Part shown: positions 54,163-61,687 of the stretch, in pieces | How positions within the stretch are numbered: the stretch's first letter is position 1 | How the letters are laid out: each line of letters opens with the position of its first letter | NCBI RefSeq assembly: GCF_018614575.1 | Contig: NZ_JAGGOJ010000020.1 | Location: forward strand, 1 to 64,000 | DNA: 64,000 bases | Reading direction: 5' to 3' | Source of the DNA: Streptomyces sp. ISL-10 | GTDB lineage: Bacteria; Actinomycetota; Actinomycetes; Streptomycetales; Streptomycetaceae | Translations under genes and position numbers: made by a program | The notes under the pieces: generated by a model | What the model was told of the DNA's origin: nothing | Databases searched by the model: none | What the model saw: only the letters and a program-made list of their open reading frames with translations

Positions 54163-55926
54163 TCAGCGACCCGCGCGGTTGACGGCCGAGACGACGGCCT
54201 TCAGAGAGGCGCGGGTGGTGTTGGCGTCGATGCCGATGCCCCACAGGACCTTGCCGTCGATGGCGCACTCGATGTACGAGGCAGCCTGCGCGGACGCGCC
54301 CTCGCTCATCGTGTGCTCCTGGTAGTCCAGCAGGCGTACGTCGACTCCGATGGCGTTCAGCGCGTCGAAGAAGGCCGAGATCGGGCCGTTGCCGGAGCCG
54401 GTCAGCACCGTCTCGGCGCCCTCGACGACCGCCTCGACGGTCAGGGTGTCGACGCCGTCCTTGTCGGTCGTGGTCTGACCGGAACGGATCTGGATGCGAC
54501 CCCACGGGTTCTGCGGATTCGGCAGATACTCGTCCTGGAAGACGGACCAGATCGCGGCCGGAGTGACCTCGCCGCCCTCGGTGTCGGTCTTGGCCTGGAT
54601 GATCCGGGAGAACTCGATCTGCATCCGCCGCGGCAGGTCCAGCTTGTGGTCGTTCTTCAGGACGTAGGCGATACCGCCCTTGCCGGACTGGGAGTTGACG
54701 CGGATGACGGCCTCGTAGGAGCGGCCGACGTCCTTGGGGTCGATCGGCAGGTACGGCACGGCCCACTCGATCTCGTCGACCGTCTTGCCCTGCGCGGCCG
54801 CGTCGGCCTCCAGCGCGTCGAACCCCTTCTTGATGGCGTCCTGGTGGGACCCGGAGAAGGCGGTGTAGACCAGGTCGCCCGCGTAGGGGTGGCGCGGGTG
54901 GATCTCCATCTGGTTGCAGTACTCGCTGGTGCGGCGGATCTCGTCGATCTGCGAGAAGTCGATCTGCGGGTCGACGCCCTGGGAGAACAGGTTCATGCCC
55001 AGGGTGACCAGGTCGACGTTGCCGGTGCGCTCGCCCTGCCCGAAGAGGCAGCCCTCGATGCGGTCGGCGCCCGCCATGATCGCCAGCTCGGCGGCGGCGA
55101 CGGCGGTCCCGCGGTCGTTGTGCGGGTGGACGGACAGGCAGATGTACTCGCGCCGGGTCAGGTTCCGCGACATCCACTCGAACCGGTCGGCGTGCGTGGA
55201 GGGCGTCGAACGCTCCACGGTGGCCGGCAGGTTGAGGATGATCTCGCGGCCCGGGCCGGGCTGCCACACGTCGCAGACCGCCTCGCAGACCTCCAGGGCG
55301 AAGTCCAGCTCGGTGTCGGTGAAGATCTCGGGGCTGTACTGGTAGCCGAAGGCGGTCTCGGGGCCCAGCAGCTTCTCCGCGTACTCCATCACCAGGCGGG
55401 TGCCGTCGACGGCGATCTGCTTGATGTCGTCCTTGGAGCCCCGGAAGACGACACGGCGGAAGGTCGGCGCGGTGGCGTTGTACAGGTGGACCGTGGCGCG
55501 CTTGGCGCCGACCAGGGACTCGACGGTCCGCTCGATCAGGTCCTCACGGGCCTGGGTCAGTACCGAGATGGTGACGTCGTCGGGGATCGCGCCCTCTTCG
55601 ATGATGGAGCGCACGAAGGCGAAGTCCGTCTCGCCCGAGGAAGGGAAGCCGACCTCGATCTCCTTGTAGCCCATGCGCACCAGCAGGTCGAACATCTCGC
55701 GCTTGCGGGCGGGGCTCATGGGGTCGATCAGCGCCTGGTTGCCGTCGCGCAGATCGGTGGACAGCCAGCGCGGCGCCTTGGTGATCCGCTGCTCGGGCCA
55801 GGTGCGGTCGGGGATGTCGACGGCCTCGTAACGGCCGTACTTGTGGATCGGCATCCCGGACGGCTTCTGCGTGTGCGTCGTGTTGGTGATCGGGGTGGGA
55901 CGGCCGATCCACTGCGACTGGGACAT
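54163..55926 (-). CDS. leuA: 2-isopropylmalate synthase
   Basis: The 587-residue enzyme condenses acetyl-CoA with 2-ketoisovalerate, the first committed step of leucine synthesis. It has a DRE-TIM catalytic barrel (APRWLSTDLRDGNQALIDPM, GYKEIEVGFPSSGETDF, HPHNDRGTAVAAAELAI with the metal-ligand HxH-like pair and GQGERTGNVD) and a C-terminal LeuA dimer domain that binds leucine for feedback inhibition (about residues 450-587). The length matches the actinobacterial long form. It is preceded by a leader peptide and attenuator, so leucine acts at two levels. Confidence 0.95.
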   Translation of the reverse strand: MSQSQWIGRPTPITNTTHTQKPSGMPIHKYGRYEAVDIPDRTWPEQRITKAPRWLSTDLRDGNQALIDPMSPARKREMFDLLVRMGYKEIEVGFPSSGETDFAFVRSIIEEGAIPDDVTISVLTQAREDLIERTVESLVGAKRATVHLYNATAPTFRRVVFRGSKDDIKQIAVDGTRLVMEYAEKLLGPETAFGYQYSPEIFTDTELDFALEVCEAVCDVWQPGPGREIILNLPATVERSTPSTHADRFEWMSRNLTRREYICLSVHPHNDRGTAVAAAELAIMAGADRIEGCLFGQGERTGNVDLVTLGMNLFSQGVDPQIDFSQIDEIRRTSEYCNQMEIHPRHPYAGDLVYTAFSGSHQDAIKKGFDALEADAAAQGKTVDEIEWAVPYLPIDPKDVGRSYEAVIRVNSQSGKGGIAYVLKNDHKLDLPRRMQIEFSRIIQAKTDTEGGEVTPAAIWSVFQDEYLPNPQNPWGRIQIRSGQTTTDKDGVDTLTVEAVVEGAETVLTGSGNGPISAFFDALNAIGVDVRLLDYQEHTMSEGASAQAASYIECAIDGKVLWGIGIDANTTRASLKAVVSAVNRAGR

Positions 55927-55988
55927 TGCGTAGGGCTCCTCGGGGTCCATCTAAGGGACGGCCGACTGTGTCGAAGCAGCACCAGACT

Positions 55989-56032
55989 CCGCGGTGAGGG
56001 GGTCGGCCTACGACTACAGGCCCTCGCCGCGG
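55989..56032 (-). promoter_or_regulatory. leuA: leuA attenuator hairpin
   Basis: CCGCGG arms at 55989-55994 and 56027-56032 with further pairing of CTC/GAG and GGCCT/AGGCC form a long stem spanning the leader's last codons and stop. Ribosome position in the leader would open or close it, controlling leuA expression 63 bases downstream. Confidence 0.65.
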
Positions 56033-56061
56033 CAGCTAAGGAGAAGCAGCCCGAAACGCAT
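56014..56061 (-). CDS. leuA leader peptide
   Basis: A 15-codon frame encodes MRFGLLLLSCRGEGL with four consecutive leucine codons (CTG, CTT, CTC, CTT), a composition otherwise rare, and ends with TAG inside the attenuator stem. Translation stalling at the leucine run when charged tRNA-Leu is scarce would change the hairpin. Leader peptides of this kind precede leuA in other actinobacteria. GGAG-like bases are not obvious before the ATG. Confidence 0.85.
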   Translation of the reverse strand: MRFGLLLLSCRGEGL

Positions 56062-56171
56062 GATGCAAAGAAGGCTAACTGAGCCTCGGCGGGAGTGCGC
56101 GTCCGTTCCAGTATGCGGGACGACCAATCAGTAACGGTCAAATGTGGCCTATCACTCCATTTCACTAATCG

Positions 56172-57278
56172 ATGTCGCATGTCGTGACAGTCACTTCACT
56201 CACTGCCACATTGCCGGACATGGACATTCACACCCCGGTCTTCTGCGGCATCGTGCCGCCGCACATCCTCGACAAGCTCGCCCGCTCGGGCGATCCGGGC
56301 CTCTCGGAACCCGCCCGCCGCACGCTCCAGGCGGACGCCGCGCAGCGCACCGGCCGGCGGCTGACCACGGTTCTCGGCCCCGCCGCCCGGCCCGCTCCGG
56401 AAGCCGCCGAGGGCCCCCGCCGTACGCTCTACGACGCCGAGAACGGCACCGCTCTGCCGGGCACGAAGGTGCGCGGCGAGGGCGAGGAGCCGGTCGCGGA
56501 CGCCGCCGTCAACCGCGCGTACGCGGGGCTCGGCGCCACCTTCGAACTGCTGCGCACCGCGTACGGACGAAACTCGATCGACGGCCAGGGGCTGCCGCTC
56601 GACGCGAGCGTCCACTACGACGAGAAGTACGGCAACGCCTTCTGGAACGGCGAGCAGATGGTGTTCGGCGACGGGGACGGCGAGATCTTCCTCGACTTCA
56701 CGGTGGCCGTCGACGTCATCGCCCACGAGCTCGCCCACGGCCTGACCCAGTACACGGCGAACCTGAGCTACTTCGGCCAGCCGGGCGCGCTCAACGAGTC
56801 CGTGTCGGACGTGATCGGCTCGCTGGTCAAGCAGCACACCCTCGGGCAGACGGCCGACCAGGCGGACTGGCTGATCGGCGCGGGCCTGCTGGCTCCGCGC
56901 GTCACCGGGAAGGCCCTGCGCTCGCTGAAGGCGCCGGGGACGGCGTACGACGACGACGTGCTCGGCAAGGACCCGCAGCCGGCGACGATGGCGGACTACG
57001 TCCGCACCGGCCGCGACAACGGCGGCGTCCACATCAATTCGGGCATCCCCAACCACGCCTTCTACCTGCTGGCGAACCGGCTGGGCGGCCGGGCCTGGGA
57101 GCGGGCGGGGCAGATCTGGTTCGACGTGCTGACCGGCGGCGACCTGTCCGCGGACGCGGACTTCGCCAGTTTCGCCCGGTTGACGGCGGCCGCGGCCCGC
57201 GACCGGTTCGGCGCGGGCGAGGAGCACGAAGCGGTGATGAAGGCCTGGTCGCAGGTCGGAGTCCAGACCGCCGGCTGA
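56172..57278 (+). CDS. M4-family metallopeptidase (protealysin-like)
   Basis: The 368-residue protease (or 352 residues from ATG 56220, MDIHTPVFCGIVPPH) has no signal peptide. It has a short N-terminal PPHIL-type propeptide (CGIVPPHILDKLARSG), then the thermolysin domain with HELAH at residues 185-189 and the third zinc ligand E209 in NESVSDVIGSL, and the later histidine in GGVHINSGIPNHAFYLL. Propeptide and motif identify protealysin-type M4 enzymes, which are known to be held by emfourin inhibitors. The next gene is such an inhibitor. Confidence 0.9.
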   Translation: MSHVVTVTSLTATLPDMDIHTPVFCGIVPPHILDKLARSGDPGLSEPARRTLQADAAQRTGRRLTTVLGPAARPAPEAAEGPRRTLYDAENGTALPGTKVRGEGEEPVADAAVNRAYAGLGATFELLRTAYGRNSIDGQGLPLDASVHYDEKYGNAFWNGEQMVFGDGDGEIFLDFTVAVDVIAHELAHGLTQYTANLSYFGQPGALNESVSDVIGSLVKQHTLGQTADQADWLIGAGLLAPRVTGKALRSLKAPGTAYDDDVLGKDPQPATMADYVRTGRDNGGVHINSGIPNHAFYLLANRLGGRAWERAGQIWFDVLTGGDLSADADFASFARLTAAAARDRFGAGEEHEAVMKAWSQVGVQTAG

Positions 57279-57356
57279 GCCGGCGGCAGGCTGCGGGCGG
57301 GCGGCTGCGGGGCGTTCCGGTGTCGCCCGCACACGATCCGTACTAGAACGGGAGCC

Positions 57357-57623
57357 ATGCGTATCCAGGTAAGGCGTACGGGCGGGTTCGCGGGGATCGA
57401 GCGGCTCGCCGAGGTGGAGACCGACGGGCGCGCCGACGCGGACGAGGTGCGCGGCCTCGCCGAGCGCGCGATGGCCGACGGCCGGGAAACGCCCCCGGTC
57501 GGGGTGCCCGACGGGTTCAGTTACCAGATCACGGTGGACGGGCGGACGGTGTACTGCTCAGATCCGCGGCTGTCCGAGGCCCAGCGGGACCTGATCTCGC
57601 TGGTGCTCAAGGAGGGTTCGTGA
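57357..57623 (+). CDS. Emfourin-like M4 protease inhibitor
   Basis: The 88-residue protein (MRIQVRRTGGFAGIERLAEV at the start, then GVPDGFSYQITVDG) is an emfourin (M4in) type inhibitor; the RTGGFAGI opening is the family signature. Emfourin from Serratia inhibits protealysin, an M4 enzyme encoded beside it. The gene is 78 bases downstream of the M4 peptidase on the same strand, so the two form a protease-inhibitor pair. The last 17 bases overlap the convergent TetR gene. Confidence 0.85.
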   Translation: MRIQVRRTGGFAGIERLAEVETDGRADADEVRGLAERAMADGRETPPVGVPDGFSYQITVDGRTVYCSDPRLSEAQRDLISLVLKEGS

Positions 57624-58287
57624 CGACGCTCGACCGGAGGCCGCCGGCCACCGAGCGGGCGGCGCGCTCCCGTTCGTCCCCCGCGGCTACGGCGAAGTCG
57701 ACGAGCGCGCCGGTGAGGACGTCCTCCGGCGTGTAGCCGCCCATGATGTAGCCGGCCCGGTCCAGTTGGGCGATCCCGTGCATCTGCGCGAAGAGCTGGC
57801 GCACCAGCAGGTCCGGGTCCACGTCCGCGCGGAAGCGGCCCGCCTCCACGCTGCGGCTGATCGCGTCGCACGGGAGGCGCAGGACGGACACGGCCATGCT
57901 GCGGTCCTCGTCGTCAAGCTCGAATCCGGCCAGGGTGGAGCCGCCGAACAGGACCGCGTAGACGTGCGGCTCGTCGCGGGCGAAGTCCTGGTAGCAGCGG
58001 CACAGCGCGGCGACGGCCGCGACGGCGTCCTCACTCTGCGGAACGGCCAGCGCCCGGGTGCGGAAGCGGTCGAACCCCTCCCGCATCACCTCGCGGATCA
58101 GGTTCGGCATGGAGCCGAAGTGGGTGTAGACGGCCATGGTCGAGGCACCGACCGCCTTCACGAGCCGGCGGGCGCTGAGCGCGGCGGGCCCCTGCTCGGC
58201 CAGCACCCGAGCGGCTTCGTCGAGAAGCCGTCGGCGGACCGAGGGGGCCGGGGAAGCGGCGGTGGGGGCGGAATCTGCGGTTGGCAC
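57607..58287 (-). CDS. TetR-family transcriptional regulator
   Basis: The 226-residue protein has the TetR helix-turn-helix (RRRLLDEAARVLAEQGPAAL, then LVKAVGASTMAVYTHFGSMP) and a C-terminal WHG-like helical ligand domain. The target is not clear; it is convergent with the emfourin gene. An imperfect 28-base palindrome 10-40 bases upstream of its ATG is a likely self-operator. Confidence 0.85.
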   Translation of the reverse strand: MPTADSAPTAASPAPSVRRRLLDEAARVLAEQGPAALSARRLVKAVGASTMAVYTHFGSMPNLIREVMREGFDRFRTRALAVPQSEDAVAAVAALCRCYQDFARDEPHVYAVLFGGSTLAGFELDDEDRSMAVSVLRLPCDAISRSVEAGRFRADVDPDLLVRQLFAQMHGIAQLDRAGYIMGGYTPEDVLTGALVDFAVAAGDERERAARSVAGGLRSSVVTNPP

Positions 58288-58297
58288 GGCAGCAGGG

Positions 58298-58325
58298 TAA
58301 CGCCGTTATGGGCATGACAGTGTTA
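58298..58325 (-). promoter_or_regulatory. Putative TetR operator
   Basis: A 28-base imperfect palindrome with outer TAAC/GTTA arms matches itself at 10 of 14 paired positions and lies immediately upstream of the TetR start at 58287. Confidence 0.45.
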
Positions 58326-58487
58326 CGCAGGGGACCATGCTGTGAGGCGTGACAGCCCATGTCCCCCGCCTGTCGGCGGCCGACGGGACAGCGGACTCAC
58401 CACGGGCCACGGCCCGGGGGTTCGCAGCCGACCGCTTCCGGCGGCCACGCCGGTGGACTGTCCCCCCGCGCTCCCCGGCGCCCGGGC

Positions 58488-59438
58488 TCAGAATCCGAGC
58501 TTGCGGAGCTGCTTCGGGTCGCGCTGCCAGTCCTTGGCGACCTTCACATGGAGGTCGAGAAAGACCGGCGTGCCCAGCAGTGCCTCGATGTGCTTGCGCG
58601 ACTTGATGCCCACGTCCTTCAGGCGCTTGCCCTTCGGGCCGATGATGATGCCCTTCTGGCTGGGCCGCTCGATGTAGACGTTCGCGTGGATGTCGAGCAG
58701 CGGACGGTCCGCCGGGCGGTCCTCGCGCGGCAGCATCTCCTCGACGACGACCGCGATCGAGTGCGGCAGCTCGTCCCGTACGCCTTCCAGCGCGGCCTCG
58801 CGGATCAGCTCCGCGACCATCACCTGCTCCGGCTCGTCCGTGAGGTCGCCCTCCGGGTAGAGCGCCGGGCTCTCGGGCAGCATCGGGATCAGCAGGTCCG
58901 CGACCAGCTGCACCTGCTTGTCGCCGACCGCCGAGACCGGGACGATCTCCGCCCACTCGATGCCCAGCTCCTTGCCGAGCCGGTCGATGGCGATGAGCTG
59001 CTCGGCGAGGGTCTTGGAATCGACCAGGTCGGTCTTGGTGACGATCGCGACCTTCGGGGTCTTCTTGATCCCGGCGAGCTCCTTGGCGATGAACCGGTCG
59101 CCCGGACCGAGCTTCTCGTTGGCGGGCAGGCAGAAGCCGATGACGTCGACCTCTGCCCACGTGGTGCGCACCACGTCGTTGAGCCGCTCGCCGAGCAGGG
59201 TGCGCGGCTTGTGCAGCCCCGGGGTGTCCACCAGGATCAGCTGCGCGTCGGGGCGGTGCACGATGCCGCGCACGGTGTGCCGGGTCGTCTGCGGGCGACT
59301 GGAGGTGATGGCCACCTTCTGACCGACCAGAGCGTTCGTCAAAGTGGACTTGCCCGCGTTCGGACGACCGACGAAACAGGCGAAGCCGGCCCGGTGGGGG
59401 GCTTCGGAGGACTGGGTACGAGCGCTCATGGCGCCCAT
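58488..59438 (-). CDS. era: GTPase Era
   Basis: The 316-residue GTPase binds 16S rRNA near its 3' end and acts in small-subunit assembly. G1 is GRPNAGKST (residues 24-32), G3 is VDTPGLHKPR, G4 is TKTDLVD, and the C-terminal KH domain has QKGIIIGPKGKRLKDVGIK and the final LDLHVKVAKDW. The length and order are standard. ATG 59438 or 59429 may start it. The deaminase-like gene lies upstream on the same strand, so the two may be co-transcribed. Confidence 0.95.
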   Translation of the reverse strand: MGAMSARTQSSEAPHRAGFACFVGRPNAGKSTLTNALVGQKVAITSSRPQTTRHTVRGIVHRPDAQLILVDTPGLHKPRTLLGERLNDVVRTTWAEVDVIGFCLPANEKLGPGDRFIAKELAGIKKTPKVAIVTKTDLVDSKTLAEQLIAIDRLGKELGIEWAEIVPVSAVGDKQVQLVADLLIPMLPESPALYPEGDLTDEPEQVMVAELIREAALEGVRDELPHSIAVVVEEMLPREDRPADRPLLDIHANVYIERPSQKGIIIGPKGKRLKDVGIKSRKHIEALLGTPVFLDLHVKVAKDWQRDPKQLRKLGF

Positions 59439-59484
59439 TGTCCCCCAAGCCGGAAGCGCCCGGTGACGCCAGGGCCCGCGCGGG

Positions 59485-59838
59485 TCAGCCGGCGGTCACC
59501 GTGGACCTGAGCTCCCCGTCGGGGCCGGCCAGCAGCACCGGGGTCGCGGCGCCGCCCAGGTCGCGTACGGCGGCACGGTCCGCGTCGGACGCGGTGTCCG
59601 CCTCCGAGACGACGGCCGCGGCCTCCAGGGACTTCGCGCCGGACGCCACCGCCATCGCGACCGCGGTCTGCAGGGCACTGAGCTTCAGGGAGTCGAGCGC
59701 CACGGTCCCCGCGACATACGTGCGTCCGGTCTCGTCGCGCACGGCGGCGCCCTCGGGCACACCGTTGCGGGCCCGGGCACTGCGGGCCAGCGTGATGATC
59801 TTGCGGTCCTCGGGGCCGAGGTCGGTGCTCTGCGTCAT
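59485..59838 (-). CDS. Degenerate cytidine-deaminase-like protein
   Basis: The 117-residue protein aligns in order with cytidine deaminases: an N-terminal helix (DRKIITLARSARAR), a strand with VRDETGRTYVAGTVALDS and then the segment that normally carries the zinc-binding H/C-A-E. Here it reads LSALQTAVAMAVASG, with the Cys/His and Glu replaced. The second metal site (PCxxC) is also missing. It therefore cannot be a normal deaminase. It sits just upstream of era, where Streptomyces usually carry a gene annotated as cytidine deaminase. Confidence 0.75.
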   Translation of the reverse strand: MTQSTDLGPEDRKIITLARSARARNGVPEGAAVRDETGRTYVAGTVALDSLKLSALQTAVAMAVASGAKSLEAAAVVSEADTASDADRAAVRDLGGAATPVLLAGPDGELRSTVTAG

Positions 59839-59853
59839 GCCCCGAGCATAGAT

Positions 59854-59882
59854 CGGCCGCCCGGAGGAGCTCCGGGCGGCCG
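59854..59882 (-). terminator. Terminator of the lipoprotein gene
   Basis: Thirteen-base perfect arms (59854-59866 and 59870-59882) around a three-base loop lie 20 bases after the lipoprotein stop and just before the deaminase-like gene. Confidence 0.8.
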
Positions 59883-59901
59883 GTCATGAGGTGGTGGGGG
59901 G

Positions 59902-60621
59902 TCAGCTGGTGGCGCCCTTGACGAACTTGTCACCGACCCGCGTGACGACGTCGCCGAAGCTCTTCTGCGCCGCTGCGCCACCGTCGTTCAGGAACGCGAC
60001 GCGCGTGGCGCCCGTGCCCTGGTGGGCGACGACCAGATTGGAGTTGATCGCGATGCCGGGCGCGATCTCAAGGGTCATCGTGAAGGCCTGCGAGGCCTCA
60101 CCGACCTTCGGGGCCCCCTCGATCCGCTTGATCTTCACCGGGACCTTCGTGCCCTCCATCTCGACGGACAGGCTGGTGCAGCTCCCGAGGGCCGTGTCGA
60201 TCCCCTTGATGTAGTCGGCGGCCCCCGTGGCGGGGAACGTGAGAACCAGCTGGCTCAGCTGGGTCTTGCCGTCCTTGTGCTTGAAGTCGACGCTCCCGCC
60301 GTTGGTCGCGCCCTTAATCTCGTCGCCCATCACGTCGGCGAGCGGCTGGCACTCCGGCTTGTCGGCCTTGGGAGCCGCGTCGTCCGAGGCCGGGACCTTT
60401 GTAGCGGTCCAGCCGGCCGGCAGGTCGCCGACCTCAGTGAGCGCGGCCTTCATCTGCGCGGCCGTCAGCGGCTCGGTGGACGCCTTCTCCTCGGCGGGCT
60501 TCTCGCTCGCCGAGTCCTTGGCGCCGCCCTTCTTGTCGTCGCCGCTGCCGCAGGCGGCCGTGAAGCAGAGTGCGGAGACCGTCAGTGCCGCGGCGACGCC
60601 GCGAAGGATGTTCCTACGCAT
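59902..60621 (-). CDS. Predicted lipoprotein
   Basis: The 239-residue protein begins MRRNILRGVAAALTVSALCF and has a lipobox TAAC at about residue 24, then a charged low-complexity linker (GDDKKGGAKDSASEKPAEEK) and a globular domain of mixed helix and strand (LTAAQMKAALTEVGDLPAGW, TQLSQLVLTFPATGAADYI). It is expected on the outer face of the membrane. No domain name is certain. GGGGAGAAG precedes the ATG at 60621. The gene is separated from era-CDA by its own terminator. Confidence 0.78.
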   Translation of the reverse strand: MRRNILRGVAAALTVSALCFTAACGSGDDKKGGAKDSASEKPAEEKASTEPLTAAQMKAALTEVGDLPAGWTATKVPASDDAAPKADKPECQPLADVMGDEIKGATNGGSVDFKHKDGKTQLSQLVLTFPATGAADYIKGIDTALGSCTSLSVEMEGTKVPVKIKRIEGAPKVGEASQAFTMTLEIAPGIAINSNLVVAHQGTGATRVAFLNDGGAAAQKSFGDVVTRVGDKFVKGATS

Positions 60622-60706
60622 AAAAGTGCTTCTCCCCATGGGAAATCGCTCGTTGGGGAGCTTCCCCCCTCCCCGGTGACGCACAGACGATACACAGAAG
60701 CGGAGG

Positions 60707-61597
60707 TCAGCCCGCCACCGGATACAGCGTTCCCCGGCGTCCTTCCGGGCTCGCCAGCCAGTGAAGCTTCGCCGCGGTGTCCGACTTCGCGTCCGGAACC
60801 GGAGTGTGCATCACGATCACCAGGTCCGGCCGGGCGGGGACGCGCAACTGGGTCGACTCCACCACCAGCCTGCCGACCAGCGGATGTTCCATCTCCTTGC
60901 GGATCTGGCCGCCGGGGGCGACGTCACGCCGCTCCCACAGTTCGGTGAACTCCGGGCTGAGCGCCTTCGCCTCCTCCACCACGGCCTTGAAGCCCTCGTC
61001 GTCGGGGCATTCGGAGCAGGCAGCCCGGAACTGGGCGACGAGCCGCGGGGCGACCTCCTCCCAACCCCAGCTGCGGGCCCGGTAGACGGGGTCGGTGAAG
61101 AACGCGAGGAGGCAGTTCTGGACGACGCCGGGGCGCATGCCGAGCACCATCGCCGCCGCGTCGTTGTACATCACGGTGTTCCAGTAGACGTCCATGATGT
61201 GCGCGGGGTAGGGCATCCACGTGTCGATCAGGCGACGCAGTCCCGCGCACATGTCCTTGTCGCCCGGATCCACCTCCGGAGGCGGCGGGTTGAGCCCGGC
61301 CAGCACATACAGATGGCGGCGCTCGGTGCTGCTGAGCCTGAGCACCCGGCCCACCGCGTCGAGCACCTGCGGGGACACGGTGATGTCCCGGCCCTGCTCC
61401 AGCCACTGGTACCAGGAGACGCCGACGCCCGCGAGGACCGCGACCTCCTCCCGGCGCAGACCCGGAGTGCGGCGGCGGGCGCCGCCGTCGGGCAGCCCCG
61501 CCTCGGTTGGGCTGATCCGCGCACGCCTGCTCATCAGGAACTCGCGCAGCTCTGCCAGCCGGTGCGCCTTCATCGCGTCCGGTTCGGACGTGGCCAC
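60707..61597 (-). CDS. MmyB-type XRE regulator
   Basis: The 296-residue protein has an N-terminal helix-turn-helix (ELREFLMSRRARISPTEAGL, then RRTPGLRREEVAVLAGVGVS) and a C-terminal MmyB-like PAS-type ligand domain (IMDVYWNTVMYNDAAAMVLG, then FFTDPVYRARSWGWEE). MmyB regulators bind fatty-acid-like ligands and control adjacent exporters or reductases. GTG 61597 is chosen with GGGGGAA five to six bases upstream; ATG 61573 is the shorter alternative. It is divergent from the MFS gene, its likely target. Confidence 0.88.
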   Translation of the reverse strand: MATSEPDAMKAHRLAELREFLMSRRARISPTEAGLPDGGARRRTPGLRREEVAVLAGVGVSWYQWLEQGRDITVSPQVLDAVGRVLRLSSTERRHLYVLAGLNPPPPEVDPGDKDMCAGLRRLIDTWMPYPAHIMDVYWNTVMYNDAAAMVLGMRPGVVQNCLLAFFTDPVYRARSWGWEEVAPRLVAQFRAACSECPDDEGFKAVVEEAKALSPEFTELWERRDVAPGGQIRKEMEHPLVGRLVVESTQLRVPARPDLVIVMHTPVPDAKSDTAAKLHWLASPEGRRGTLYPVAG

Positions 61598-61687
61598 CTG
61601 CTTCCCCCGTCCGTCAGCGTGGTGGTGCGACCAACAGGATAAGTCCCCGCTCCCCACGGGTATTCCGGCCGCCGGAAGGTGGTGGCC

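Noticed and set aside
53989..56082. A 697-codon plus-strand frame opposite leuA
   Set aside because: Shadow of leuA; it would also cover the leader peptide and terminator on the other strand.
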